This document shows positions 26,778 through 36,618 of a DNA stretch of 64,000 nucleotides, piece after piece (positions within the stretch are counted from its first letter, which is position 1; the number at the start of each line of letters is the position of its first letter). A program made the position numbers and the translations under genes. This DNA is from JACJYE01 sp964432875. Lineage in GTDB: Bacteria; Bacteroidota; Bacteroidia; Chitinophagales; Saprospiraceae. The stretch spans positions 1 through 64,000 of the forward strand of contig CAYSPJ010000014.1 in assembly GCA_964432875.1 (NCBI GenBank), in the 5' to 3' direction. The notes beneath the pieces were generated by a model. The model was not told where the DNA came from. It saw only the letters and a program-made list of their open reading frames with translations, and searched no databases.

Positions 26778-27815
26778 ATGTCGATAGAACTGCACCAACT
26801 CATCATCCACGAACTGGAGAAAGAAGCGGACTCAGCTGAGGCTCAATTGTTCCTCACGGCTTCCGTAGTTGCGCCTTCGGAGCGGGCAGCAGCTCTGGTA
26901 GACAAGCTCAACCATGCTTTTATCCAGAAAGAAGATATCCTCAACGGCTACCTCAGCTCGCCCGAAGATGCGCTCTTCCCCGGCTATTTTCAACACTTGC
27001 TGGATGAGCAATTCCGCGAAGAAGCCTTTGTTGCTTTCTCCCGCGACACCATGAACGCTCTGCAGCTGACCCTTCAGGGGGTGGTAGGTGCCAAGGGGGG
27101 CTACCTGGTTTATGCCGATTATTCAGAATTCGATACGCGCATGCTGGGCATTTTCCTGGTGCGCGATACCGATGGGCTCGTTTTTCAAAAGGATGAACCC
27201 GGTAATGCCTTTAGCCTGAATGCCATCACCTACCTCAATACCGAGCGCCTGGCCATGGCTTGCCGCATTAGGGCCGACAAATATGCCGGGGGGCAGGGCC
27301 GTTGTGCCGAGCTGATCAAGCACGCCAAAAGCCAGAAGGAAATCTCGGAATACTTCATCCACTGGATTGGGCTGGACCGCCCGGAGAGCAGCCGCGAAAT
27401 GACGGCTGTTTTCTTGCAAATGGCCAGTGAATTGCCCCTGCCGGCTGATGCCGAAACCGGACAGCCGATGGAGGAAAGCCGCTTTCGCGAAAAGGTGCTG
27501 CAATTTGCGATGAGCAGCCCCCAGAAGACGATCAATATCGGTGAATTCGACCAGGAATTTTACGGCCAGGAGCAGCCGGCTCAGCAATACCTCCAGGAAA
27601 ACGACTTGCCGTTGGACGAGGAGTTCCGCTTTGACAAAAAGACCCTCCGGGAGTTTTACAACCACAAGGTCTCCGCTGAAAAAATCTATCTTTACTTCAA
27701 CCGCAGCCACCTCAACACCCAACAAATCACGGTAGAGGGCGATACGGTTACCATCCACAGCCCCGAATTGGCCGAACAAATCGCCGATCTGATTGCTTAT
27801 GGCGATCGGGATTGA
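26778..27815 (+). CDS. Nucleoid-associated protein, NdpA/YejK family
   Basis: A 345-residue soluble protein matching the 37-kDa nucleoid-associated family: N-terminal SIELHQLIIHELEKE, central FVAFSRDTMNALQLTLQGV, KGGYLVYADY, and the FIHWIGLDRP segment. Members associate with the nucleoid in E. coli; the molecular role is poorly defined. 48 bp after tnaA on the same strand, so co-transcription is possible. Its stop is followed within six bases by heptamer array B. Confidence 0.9.
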   Translation: MSIELHQLIIHELEKEADSAEAQLFLTASVVAPSERAAALVDKLNHAFIQKEDILNGYLSSPEDALFPGYFQHLLDEQFREEAFVAFSRDTMNALQLTLQGVVGAKGGYLVYADYSEFDTRMLGIFLVRDTDGLVFQKDEPGNAFSLNAITYLNTERLAMACRIRADKYAGGQGRCAELIKHAKSQKEISEYFIHWIGLDRPESSREMTAVFLQMASELPLPADAETGQPMEESRFREKVLQFAMSSPQKTINIGEFDQEFYGQEQPAQQYLQENDLPLDEEFRFDKKTLREFYNHKVSAEKIYLYFNRSHLNTQQITVEGDTVTIHSPELAEQIADLIAYGDRD

Positions 27816-27820
27816 CCCCC

Positions 27821-27876
27821 CCCTTTATCCTTTACCCTTTACCCTTTACCCTTTACCCTTAACCCTTTACCCTTTA
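27821..27876 (-). repeat. Heptanucleotide tandem array B (TAAAGGG on the minus strand)
   Basis: Eight 7-bp units in register on the plus strand: CCCTTTA, TCCTTTA, CCCTTTA three times, CCCTTAA, CCCTTTA, CCCTTTA. Read on the minus strand the unit is TAAAGGG, the same family as array A but inverted. It fills the space between two convergent genes, and its last unit supplies the stop codon of the gene at 27874-28617. Confidence 0.95.
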
Positions 27877-28617
27877 CCCCCCCTCCCGCTCATCAAAGCC
27901 CGGGCGGATGAACTGGTCGGCATGAGGGAAATAGGACATAAGGCCGCGGCGGATTTTTTCCAGCAGTACAAAGAAGTCGATGATTTCATCTGAAAAATCT
28001 GGCAGGCAGGTACGGGTGATTTCCCAGGCACCCAAGCTGCGTTCGATACAGATGAGGGCAACTTTAGCCGTGCCGTTGGCATCGCTTTGCAAGGGGTCTT
28101 CCACATACCATTCATCCTGTTCATCGAAGCCGCTCAGCGCGCGTTGGATTTTGCTGGCGATCATGGTGCAGTACCATTGGATAGCATCCAGGGCATCGTT
28201 CAATTGGTTGCGGAAAGGCCGGATATCTAGGCCCAGTTGATACTGGTACCTGACGTCCTCTTCCAGCAAAGCCGGACGCTTGTACTTAAGCCACTCCAGG
28301 GTGCGTAAAGCATAATCATGCCCCAGTGCTTCCAGCGCTTTACGCTCGGGAGGAAGTTCTTGCGCAGGTGGTATTTCGCCGCTTGCCCTAAGCGCTTTGA
28401 TGTCAATGCCCTCTTTTTCAGCCATGGTTTCTACCAGGCTGAGCACTTTGCGGAAGTTTTCTTGAACGAAAGCCCAGAAAGCAGGGTTGTTGGGGTCCCG
28501 TTGCGCTTCTGTCAGACGCTGTTCGCTGGCATATACGCGGCAGCGGTTTTTGAAACTACAGCGTTCGCACCAACGGTCGCAATAATTAAAAATCCCAGGT
28601 ATGAATTGTTCCTCCAT
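27874..28617 (-). CDS. Uncharacterised protein with N-terminal four-cysteine cluster
   Basis: A 247-residue soluble protein of unknown family. The N-terminus carries CDRWCERCSFKNRC, a C-x3-C-x2-C-x5-C arrangement that could bind zinc or an iron-sulfur cluster. The remainder is helical with no known motif (QWYCTMIASKIQRAL is one amphipathic stretch). It starts 54 bp after the giant repeat gene on the same strand and may be the third gene of that unit. Its stop codon is supplied by array B. Confidence 0.75.
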   Translation of the reverse strand: MEEQFIPGIFNYCDRWCERCSFKNRCRVYASEQRLTEAQRDPNNPAFWAFVQENFRKVLSLVETMAEKEGIDIKALRASGEIPPAQELPPERKALEALGHDYALRTLEWLKYKRPALLEEDVRYQYQLGLDIRPFRNQLNDALDAIQWYCTMIASKIQRALSGFDEQDEWYVEDPLQSDANGTAKVALICIERSLGAWEITRTCLPDFSDEIIDFFVLLEKIRRGLMSYFPHADQFIRPGFDEREGG

Positions 28618-28671
28618 GCAAAGTATTACGAGTATAAATGCAGAAAGTTTCCTGCCAAAAACATTACTTTT

Positions 28672-31600
28672 TCATCTTAACAAGGTCACATCTCCTTTGA
28701 AAATAATCAAGTCACCATTAGTAAATTCAATCTCAGCAAAATATGCAAATACGGCTGAGTTCATGAGCTCCCCTCGGAAGGTGCCATCCCAGCCATAAAT
28801 CGGGTTGTTGGGCTGAGCGCCAAAAACTTCAAAGACTGGCTCGCCCCAACGGTTGAATATCTGGAAGGTTTTTATCTCCACCACACTATCGTCGGCAAAG
28901 ATGTAGAAGATATCATTGGCGCCATCCCCATTAGGGCTGAAAATGTTGGGGATATATACCCCTCGTGATTTGTCAACATAAATCAAGATCCTTTCCTGGG
29001 CGGTACAGCCGTTGGCATCGCGGGCAGTCACGTAGTAATAGCTGCTTTCCCGGGGGAAAGCCAGCACTGGATTACAGGCCGAGCAGCTGATGTTATAATC
29101 GGGGCGCCAATTGAATTGTACGGGCCCGCTACGGTTAGCCAAAGCTTCGATCAGGATGGAATCTCCCCAACGGATTGTAGTGTCTGGCGGCAAGAGGACG
29201 AAAAGCTCCTCCGGTTCGGCAATGACGATACCCGGTTCTTCGTAGGTGCAGCCGTAAATATCTCTTACGTAGGCGGTATACACCCCCGGTCCAAGGCGGT
29301 TGAAGAAGCTGGCATCGTCAAAGGTTTGGCCATCGAGGCTATACCCCAGCCCATTGCCATCCAGGCGGATGGCAATGGAGCCATCTTTCCGGCCAAAGCA
29401 GCTAATATCCTGGGCCTCCACTTCGATGGCGAGGCTATGTGCAGCCACCTGCACAATGGCTGTTTGGCGGCATCCAGTTGCATCAGTAGCAGTAATGAGA
29501 TAAGAACCGGTGGCCAGGCCAGTACGATTGGCAGCAGTACTGCCATCGGGCCAAATAAAGGCATAAGGAGCGCTGCTGCCGCTGGCCATGAGGCTGGCAG
29601 CGCCATTGTCCTCATCCGGGCAGGCGGCTTGTGCCGAAAATGAAATATCGGGCAAGGGGCGTAGGCTGAGCTGCACCCGATGGGTGGAGTCGCAGCCGTT
29701 GAAGGACTGGCCCGTTTGGAAGTAAAGCCCGGCAAGGGATTCGTACCGCCCGAAAATCAAGCTGGAATCCCCCTGGCAGATGCTGCGTGCTTCAAAGGTG
29801 GAAATGGTATCCACGCCAATTACACTAACGGTGACCACGGAGTCGCACCCATTTTGGGTGGCCAGCGTGAAGCTCTGTATATCGCCTGGGGCTAGTACCG
29901 CTCCATTATAGCTGAGCGTAGTGCCCTGGCAGGTTTCCAGTAGTAATGTTTGTTGATAAACGGGCAGCTCCAGCACATTGACCATGACGATGGAATCGCA
30001 CCCGATTTGAGAGACAAAAGTAAAATCCTGGCTGCTGCCGGCTAGCAGTGGGGTCCCGTTGTAAACCGCGCTAGTGCCGGAGCATGCGGAGAGCTGTAAA
30101 TCCGTTTCATAGATTTCTACACCCTCCACGCTGACGTTGACGAGCGAATCGCAACCATTCTGGGCCGTGAGGATAAAGCTTTGATTGTCTCCAGGCGCAA
30201 GCGTAGTGCCGTGGTAGGAGATGGTAGAACCAAAACAGGCTTGGAGCGACAAGGATTGCTCAAAAGTGGGCAACTCTAGTACGGCTACCTGCACGACCGA
30301 ATCGCAGCCATTTTGTGCTGTAAAGGTGAAGCTTTGGTTCTCGCCAGGGCTCAAATCTTGGCCGGCATAGGGCACAGTGGTGCCGGGGCAGGCTTCCAGT
30401 TCCAGATTTTGTGCGAAAACGGACAGCTCCATCACCGTCACTTGCACAATCGAATCGCAGCCATTGGCAGCAGGGAAGGTGAAGGCCTGGCTGTCGCCTG
30501 GAACAAGGGCCGTGCCGGCATAGGATGTCGTAGTGCCTGTACAGGCCTCCAGGGTCAGGCTGGAAGTAAAAGTGGGCAGCTCAACTACCGTAACGGTCAC
30601 GATGGAATCACAACCAGTTTGAGAGGCAAAGGTGAAGGCTTGCACCTCACCGGGCTGGAGGGTACTGCCGTTGTAATTGACGGGAGTGCCAGGGCAAGCT
30701 TCAAACTCCAGGCTCTCTTCCAGCACGGTCACCTCGATAACAGTAACAGTGACTACCGAATCACAGCCGTTCTGGGTATTAAAGGTAAAGCTCTGCACCG
30801 TACCCGGATCAAGGGAGGTGCCGTTGTAGTCGATAGTGAAGCCGGTACAAGCCTGGAGGCTCAGCTCCTGGGCGTAAGTCGGCCATTCCAGCACTGATAC
30901 GTTGACCGTAGAGTCGCAGCCATTTGCCGCCGTAAAGAGGAAGGGCTGGCTGTCGCCGGGGTTTAAGGCCGTGCCATTATAATCAACCGTTGTGCCAGAA
31001 CAAGCTTCCAGTACCAGGGCCGACTCAAAGATGGGCAATTCGATGACGGAGACCAGCACGGTGGAATCACAACCGTTGTCAGCAGTATAAATGAAGCTCT
31101 GGCTATCGCCTGGCTGTAGGGTCGTACCTTCATAGTTGGCGGTGGTGCCGGCACAAGCTTCCAACTCGACTGCGGCGGTAAAGGTCGGCAGCTCCATGAC
31201 CGCCACGTTTACGGTGGAGTCACAGCCATTGGCCGCCGTATAAATGAAGCTTTGGCTTTCTCCCGGATTGAGCAGATTGCCGTTGTACTCGGCGGTGGTA
31301 CCAGTGCAGGCTTCCAGCGTCAAGCTAGTTTCAAAAACAGGCAGTTCGATGACAGTGACATGAACCGTAGAATCACAGCCGTTGGCCGCCGCAAAAAGGA
31401 AGCTTTGGTTGTCGCCCGGATTGAGGGCCTGGCCGTCGTATTCGACGGTAGCCCCTGTACAGGCAGTCAATTCGAGATCAGATTGAGCGAGTGGCAGCTC
31501 AGCAACAGCAACAGTGACGAGTGAATCGCAGCCATTAGCGGCAGTCAAGGTGAAAATTTGGGTGTTGCCTGGGGAGAGCAGCGTACCGGCATATTCGGCC

Positions 31601-34140
31601 GTAGACCCCGTACAGGCCTCCAGCGCCAGGCTGGAAGCAAAAGTAGGCAGGGCCAGCACGCTAAGGTGCACGATAGAATCACAACCGCTTTGCCCGATAA
31701 AAGAAAAGCTTTGGTTGTCGCCCGGGAAAAGCTCGGTGCCGTTATAATCGACTGCCGAGCCGGGGCAGGCGCTCAGCTCCAGGCTTTCCTCGATGATACT
31801 CACCTCTGTCACGGACACATTGACAATGGAGTCGCAGCCGTTGGCGGCGGTGAAAGTAAAGCTTTGCATTGATCCGGGCAGGAGCGCCAGGCCATTATAG
31901 CTGGCCGTACTGCCCGTGCAGGCTTGCAAGCCCAGGCTAGATTCAAAGGAGGGCAGCCCGATGACGGACACATTGACTATTGAATCACAGCCTGCGGCCG
32001 TAGAGAAGGTAAATACCTGGTTATCGCCTGCGGCCAAGTCGGTTCCGGCAAAACTGACGGTTATGCCGGGGCAAGCTTCCAGGCTCAAGTCCAAATCGTA
32101 AACGGGGTTTACGGCAACAATTGCCGAGACGCTATCCTGCCCGCAGGCATTGGCAGCAACTGCCGTATAAGTTTGCGTCAGTGCCGGGCTGATGGTGATG
32201 GTGGCACTGGTTGCGCCGGTATTCCATTGTAGATTGTCTTCATTGCTGGCTTGCACCGATAGCGTGGCGCTCTGGCCTGCACAGATATCCTGGCTGCCTT
32301 GCAGCAGCGTAATACTTGGCAGCGGTGCTACCTCTACGGTAAAAGTGCTATCGACTTGCCCGCAGGTGTTGCTCACTGCCACTTCATAATCCGTCGTTTC
32401 AGTTGGTGCAACGGTGATGCTGGAATCCATGCCTCCGCCTGTCCATTGGATGAGCCCCGCATGCATTGGGCTAATAGACAGGGTGGCGGTTTCTCCTTCG
32501 CAAATGTCCTGATCGCCTTGCACTACGCTAAAGCTGGGGGGCGGCAGTATCTCCACATTCAAGGTGGTATCCACCTGTCCACAGGTATTGGATGCCGTGA
32601 CCGTATAACTTTCGCTCTGGCTAGGGGTGACGGTAATGGAAGAGCTGGTGCTGCCGTTGGACCACAGCAGCGCATCCTGGCCTTGTACATTGACGGAGAG
32701 GGTAGCGCTTTGCCCGGCGCAGATGGCTTGGTTGCCCTGCTGCACTGCAAGCAAGGGGGGGGCCAATACCTGAACAGTTATGTCAGCTTCTACAGCGCCG
32801 CAAAAATTGCTGGCAATGGCGGTGTAGGTCGTCGTTACGTTGGGCGTTACGTTGATTTGATAGTTGGTAGCGGAATTAGACCAAAAGAAGTCGTCATCAT
32901 TTTCAGTGAAGACATTCAAGGTAGCGCTTTGCCCTTGGCAGATGGTCTGATTGCCCATGATCACATCGATGGTGGGCAAGGGGATGACCTCTATCTGGAT
33001 GGCTACTTGTTCGGTAAAACAATTGTTCGAAGCGGTGGCGACGTAGGTGGTCGTCTGGTTGGGGCTTACCGATTGATTGGGGAAAGGAAAACCATTGGAC
33101 CAGGAAAAATTATCCGCATTTTCCACATACACTTCCAGGTCCACCACTTGCCCCTGGCAGATAATCTGGTCACCTTGTATAACCGAGAGGATGATTTGGG
33201 GCGTCACATCAATCAACAACAACTGCGAAACCTGATTGCATACATTAGAAGCGGTGACGACAATCGTTTCGGATTGGTCGGGTGCAAAAACCAAGGGGTT
33301 GCCCACGAAGCCATTGGACCATTCGATGAGGTCTGCATTTTGGGCGTTGGCTTGCAGAAAAACAACTTCGCCCTGGCAAATGGAAATAGGGGGCAAAGGC
33401 TCCAGGGTGGGTTGAGGGGTGACGACAATGGGTATGGATTCTGAGGCGGAACCACAGGCATTCTGTGCGGTTGCCGTCAGGGTGGTAGAAGTGGTGGGGA
33501 TAAAGGTAATGGAGGGTCCCTGCTGGCCATTGGACCAGGTAATGGGTGCCCCCCCAGTAGATGTCGCCTCTAAGGTCACGGGTTCTCCTTCACAGAATAA
33601 AGTAGGTGGGGGCAATACCTGGATTGCTGGCGGCAGGCAAATCATCCCCGAATAACCAGGAGAGGGGTTATTGGTGCCGGCACCACCGGGGCACTGATTG
33701 TTTTCCATGCCGCCGCCATTCCACATCGTTGGGAAGCCGCTCACGACAAAGCTTACATCAAAGAGCTGAGTCGGTTCATTGGCAGCTACGAAGAAAGGGC
33801 CCGCCCCGGGCGTGCCCCAAGTTACGGTACCGCCAACGATATCACCGGTAAACGTAGTCCCATTAAGGCTGGTAAGCGTAGGCGGCGATACGCTGATCAT
33901 GCCGCCTGGGGCGTTGGTGGAAAAGTAGAATCCTTGGGTGCCGCCGAGGATACCCCCGGCGTAGTTGGCCCCGGCGATGTGGATGGTCATGTTGAGGGTG
34001 TAGGTGCCATCCCCATTATCGACGATGCTGTTGAAGACAAAGCCAGAGCCATCACAAGCCTCCAACTGCTGAGGCAGCAAGCTTAGCAGGCTTAAAGCAA
34101 TAATACTGATAAAACTAGCGGGTGTAAAAAGCTTCCTCAT
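28672..34140 (-). CDS. Giant secreted repeat protein with T9SS type B C-terminal domain
   Basis: An 1822-residue surface or secreted protein. Order: signal peptide (MRKLFTPASFISIIALSLLS); an N-terminal domain (to about residue 165); seven Ig/PKD-like repeats of about 72 residues, each with ICxGQ and WSNG motifs; fifteen 51-residue repeats with the pattern AC.G....Y.G..L.PG..Q.F......GCDS.V.V.V; one divergent copy; two SprB-like units (for example DISCFGRKDGSIAIRL); and the gliding-motility-associated end (YIPNIFSPNGDGANDIFYIF, then NRWGEPVFEV). Each 51-mer has two conserved cysteines 28 residues apart, probably a disulfide. The start lies 4 bp after the FG-GAP gene stop. Probably an adhesin or surface matrix protein; ligand unknown. 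Confidence 0.92.
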   Translation of the reverse strand: MRKLFTPASFISIIALSLLSLLPQQLEACDGSGFVFNSIVDNGDGTYTLNMTIHIAGANYAGGILGGTQGFYFSTNAPGGMISVSPPTLTSLNGTTFTGDIVGGTVTWGTPGAGPFFVAANEPTQLFDVSFVVSGFPTMWNGGGMENNQCPGGAGTNNPSPGYSGMICLPPAIQVLPPPTLFCEGEPVTLEATSTGGAPITWSNGQQGPSITFIPTTSTTLTATAQNACGSASESIPIVVTPQPTLEPLPPISICQGEVVFLQANAQNADLIEWSNGFVGNPLVFAPDQSETIVVTASNVCNQVSQLLLIDVTPQIILSVIQGDQIICQGQVVDLEVYVENADNFSWSNGFPFPNQSVSPNQTTTYVATASNNCFTEQVAIQIEVIPLPTIDVIMGNQTICQGQSATLNVFTENDDDFFWSNSATNYQINVTPNVTTTYTAIASNFCGAVEADITVQVLAPPLLAVQQGNQAICAGQSATLSVNVQGQDALLWSNGSTSSSITVTPSQSESYTVTASNTCGQVDTTLNVEILPPPSFSVVQGDQDICEGETATLSISPMHAGLIQWTGGGMDSSITVAPTETTDYEVAVSNTCGQVDSTFTVEVAPLPSITLLQGSQDICAGQSATLSVQASNEDNLQWNTGATSATITISPALTQTYTAVAANACGQDSVSAIVAVNPVYDLDLSLEACPGITVSFAGTDLAAGDNQVFTFSTAAGCDSIVNVSVIGLPSFESSLGLQACTGSTASYNGLALLPGSMQSFTFTAANGCDSIVNVSVTEVSIIEESLELSACPGSAVDYNGTELFPGDNQSFSFIGQSGCDSIVHLSVLALPTFASSLALEACTGSTAEYAGTLLSPGNTQIFTLTAANGCDSLVTVAVAELPLAQSDLELTACTGATVEYDGQALNPGDNQSFLFAAANGCDSTVHVTVIELPVFETSLTLEACTGTTAEYNGNLLNPGESQSFIYTAANGCDSTVNVAVMELPTFTAAVELEACAGTTANYEGTTLQPGDSQSFIYTADNGCDSTVLVSVIELPIFESALVLEACSGTTVDYNGTALNPGDSQPFLFTAANGCDSTVNVSVLEWPTYAQELSLQACTGFTIDYNGTSLDPGTVQSFTFNTQNGCDSVVTVTVIEVTVLEESLEFEACPGTPVNYNGSTLQPGEVQAFTFASQTGCDSIVTVTVVELPTFTSSLTLEACTGTTTSYAGTALVPGDSQAFTFPAANGCDSIVQVTVMELSVFAQNLELEACPGTTVPYAGQDLSPGENQSFTFTAQNGCDSVVQVAVLELPTFEQSLSLQACFGSTISYHGTTLAPGDNQSFILTAQNGCDSLVNVSVEGVEIYETDLQLSACSGTSAVYNGTPLLAGSSQDFTFVSQIGCDSIVMVNVLELPVYQQTLLLETCQGTTLSYNGAVLAPGDIQSFTLATQNGCDSVVTVSVIGVDTISTFEARSICQGDSSLIFGRYESLAGLYFQTGQSFNGCDSTHRVQLSLRPLPDISFSAQAACPDEDNGAASLMASGSSAPYAFIWPDGSTAANRTGLATGSYLITATDATGCRQTAIVQVAAHSLAIEVEAQDISCFGRKDGSIAIRLDGNGLGYSLDGQTFDDASFFNRLGPGVYTAYVRDIYGCTYEEPGIVIAEPEELFVLLPPDTTIRWGDSILIEALANRSGPVQFNWRPDYNISCSACNPVLAFPRESSYYYVTARDANGCTAQERILIYVDKSRGVYIPNIFSPNGDGANDIFYIFADDSVVEIKTFQIFNRWGEPVFEVFGAQPNNPIYGWDGTFRGELMNSAVFAYFAEIEFTNGDLIIFKGDVTLLR
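29812..32106 (-). repeat. Fifteen tandem 153-bp coding repeats
   Basis: The span is exactly 15 x 153 bp, each encoding a 51-residue unit ending near GCDS. Units are conserved in protein but diverged in DNA, so the array is older than the one in the second giant gene. Confidence 0.9.
32107..33640 (-). repeat. Seven Ig/PKD-like coding repeats
   Basis: Seven units of about 72-73 codons, each with a CEGE/CQGQ/CAGQ motif, a WSNG-like tryptophan strand and a TASN.C end, laid head to tail. They encode the N-terminal half of the repeat region. Confidence 0.8.
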
Positions 34141-34144
34141 GCGC

Positions 34145-36298
34145 TTATTTGTTTAGCTGAATTTTTCCAGAAAGATGAAATTCGGGTGTGGTTACAGAAT
34201 AGAAATAGAGGCCGGTTGGCAGCCCCTGGAGGCCAATCTGGTATAAGGGCTGGCCTGGCAGTAAGCGGTGGAGGCGCAGCAAGCGCCCGGCAGGGCAAAA
34301 GAGGAAGAACTGCGCCTCTTCTTTAAATGCCGGGAGTTTCAAATAAGCCTCCCCGGTTGAATTAGGGTTGGGGAACAATAAAGCCGCGTGGGGCGCTTGC
34401 CTTTCCTGGAGCGATGCTGCTGTAGGCGCTTCTGCTCTAAATAGTTCAATGCCGCCCCGCATATTGCCGAGGAGGAGTTCTGGTATGCCATCGGCATCGA
34501 GGTCGGCCAGACAGATGGAGGCCCGTTCGCCTACGGCAATAGGGGAGATATCCTTTTCCTGCAGCACAAAGGCCTGGCCAGGTATGCCTTTATATAGGCT
34601 CAGCTTGCCGTCAAACTGGCCGTTGTAGAGCCAAAATGCGCCATCTTCAGCAGGCAGCAAAAAGGGGCTGTTTTCCTGAAAATAACCCTGTGGGTTGATG
34701 CCGCCCAAGGTGTCGGTCACCCAGGTAAAAACCGGCGTTTCTAGCGTGCCGGTATTGGTCAAAAGGGTAGTAATGCCATTGCGCGTGCCGCAGGTGAGGT
34801 CCAGCAAGCCATCGCCATCAATATCGATCAACTGAGGTTTGGCAAAGCCGCTGAGCTGGAAGCCAGCCAGGGGGTCGGGTATCATGGGGCTGAATTGAGG
34901 CGTTGTGCCAGCAATGGCTTGGAAAGTGCGTAGGCGGCCATCGGCCAGGCCGAACACCATCTCAGCGCGGCCGTCGCCATCCAGATCGCCGAAGGTGGGG
35001 TGGATGGCCTTGAGCGCAAAGTTGAAAAAGCCGCCGCAATTATCGTCGGCCAGGCGGAAGGCAGGCTGGGAAGGGGTGCCCTCATTGAGGTAAAGCGCTA
35101 GGCCGGAAATATAGCCATAGATGATGTGGGGTTTATTGTAAGCAATCAGGATATCGGGCAAGCTGTCGCCATTGGCATCCCATACCGCGGGGCTGCTGCG
35201 GAAGCCGTGGTCAACCATGTCGGCAATCAAGAAATTGGTGCTGAGCAACTCCCAACCCCCAGTCTCCTCCGAAGGGGCAAAATGATAAACCTGGGTGGCA
35301 TCCAAGCCTGCACCTACACCGCTGATGCGGTTGGTGGCTACAATCATATCTTGCTGGCCATCCTGGCTGTAGTCCAGAAGATAGGGGGCAGGAAACTCCA
35401 TCATCGGTTCGCCGTCCAGCAGCCAGTCAATCTCCTGGGAAACGAGCTCGGCTTCCTGCGTGTTTCCGCCATTCATCAGCAATTGGATGTGCCGGCCGTA
35501 AATGCCGCTGAATAGCAGGTCTTTGATACCATCTCCGTCATAATCAGTGGCTAGCATAGCCGAGCCGGCGCAGCCGTAGATCGAGCGTGGCCCGCAGGCT
35601 TGGAGCTGGAAGCTGCCGTCCAATTCATAGCGGGCATTGCCCCAGCACTCATCGCGCAGTTCAAAAGCGAGGCTATCACAAGCACCTAGGCTTAAAGAGA
35701 CATTCTCGTAATATTGAATCTGGGTGCCGCCCTGGGGGATATACAGGATATCGGGCAGGCCGTCGCCATTGATATCGGCAATTGCCGGAAGGTCAAAAGC
35801 GTGGATGCGTAAAAGATTGTCGGGGCTGTCGAGCAGCAGCAACTGGCGCTCTTCAAAAGCCAAGGCCCCTGGTGGGGAAGGTAAACGGAGGTATGCCTTT
35901 AGTGCCACGTCTGCTGCACTGCTCAGGGGTTCCATGGTGAGCAAATCATCCAGGCCATCACAATTTAAGTCGGTGGTCTGCAACAACTGATACAGTACCG
36001 GGAAAGACGGCTCGTAAACCGGAGCATAGCGGTATTGAACACCCTCGGGGGTTGGGTAAGCTTCAAAGGGCATTACTTTTGACCCCACCCGGTCGAAGGC
36101 GACGAAATCCATCAGGCCATCATCATTCAGGTCGATTTCAGCAAACTGAGGCGCTTCCATACCGCCCGTGAGCGGGTACTTCAACTCGCGGCTGATACGG
36201 TGAAAGGGCACATCCTCTACGGGCGAAAAACGGACAGCTTGATTATAAGCAGGAAATACTGCTATCGCTCCAATAATGGATAGGGCAATTTTTTGCAT
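34145..36298 (-). CDS. Secreted FG-GAP/VCBS repeat protein with T9SS type A-like C-terminus
   Basis: A 717-residue exported protein (signal MQKIALSIIGAIAVFPAYNQ). At least nine calcium-type loops of the form DxNxDGxxD are spread along the chain, for example DLNDDGLMDFVAFD, DINGDGLPDILYI, DLDGDGRAEMVFG and DIDGDGLLDLTCG. They indicate a beta-propeller such as in integrin-like or lectin-like surface proteins. The end (LLFPNPNSTGEAYLKL, then LPTGLYFYSV) is the type A sorting domain. It precedes the giant repeat gene by 4 bp, so both are probably made and exported together through T9SS. Confidence 0.9.
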   Translation of the reverse strand: MQKIALSIIGAIAVFPAYNQAVRFSPVEDVPFHRISRELKYPLTGGMEAPQFAEIDLNDDGLMDFVAFDRVGSKVMPFEAYPTPEGVQYRYAPVYEPSFPVLYQLLQTTDLNCDGLDDLLTMEPLSSAADVALKAYLRLPSPPGALAFEERQLLLLDSPDNLLRIHAFDLPAIADINGDGLPDILYIPQGGTQIQYYENVSLSLGACDSLAFELRDECWGNARYELDGSFQLQACGPRSIYGCAGSAMLATDYDGDGIKDLLFSGIYGRHIQLLMNGGNTQEAELVSQEIDWLLDGEPMMEFPAPYLLDYSQDGQQDMIVATNRISGVGAGLDATQVYHFAPSEETGGWELLSTNFLIADMVDHGFRSSPAVWDANGDSLPDILIAYNKPHIIYGYISGLALYLNEGTPSQPAFRLADDNCGGFFNFALKAIHPTFGDLDGDGRAEMVFGLADGRLRTFQAIAGTTPQFSPMIPDPLAGFQLSGFAKPQLIDIDGDGLLDLTCGTRNGITTLLTNTGTLETPVFTWVTDTLGGINPQGYFQENSPFLLPAEDGAFWLYNGQFDGKLSLYKGIPGQAFVLQEKDISPIAVGERASICLADLDADGIPELLLGNMRGGIELFRAEAPTAASLQERQAPHAALLFPNPNSTGEAYLKLPAFKEEAQFFLFCPAGRLLRLHRLLPGQPLYQIGLQGLPTGLYFYSVTTPEFHLSGKIQLNK

Positions 36299-36618
36299 GG
36301 CGGCTTAACTGGAAAAATGTTATTAAATAACCACAATATGCCAGGGGGATCAGGTATTTTGGAGACCAAACAAGCTTTTGGGGCAGTAATGCCAGGAGCT
36401 GTTATTTTAAGTTTGGCAATAAAAGTGTACTAATGTCTGAAATTTTGCGGGAAGTTAAAAATTTATTAGAAAAACCCGGCTAAAATTTAAGATATCGGAC
36501 TTATCAGCGCTCAGGCCATGTTGCTGAATATCGTGTTTAGCAGAAGCGAGCTGGAACAAGGCAGCCCGGTAATTGTTTATCGCAGGATATTGGCATAGCT
36601 ATACTGGGAAGCCTTGAT
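36299..36618. other. Divergent intergenic region FG-GAP gene / helicase
   Basis: 320 bp, AT-rich near 36400-36490, with no gene seen. It contains a plus-strand TAAGTTTG at 36408-36415 (exact TAnnTTTG) with TTG 27 bp upstream, a weak candidate for the helicase promoter. No clear leftward promoter for the FG-GAP operon was found. Confidence 0.45.

Noticed and set aside
32299..33444. A 381-codon plus-strand frame opposite the first giant gene
   Set aside because: The opposite strand encodes the regular Ig-like repeats; this frame shows only their mirror image.
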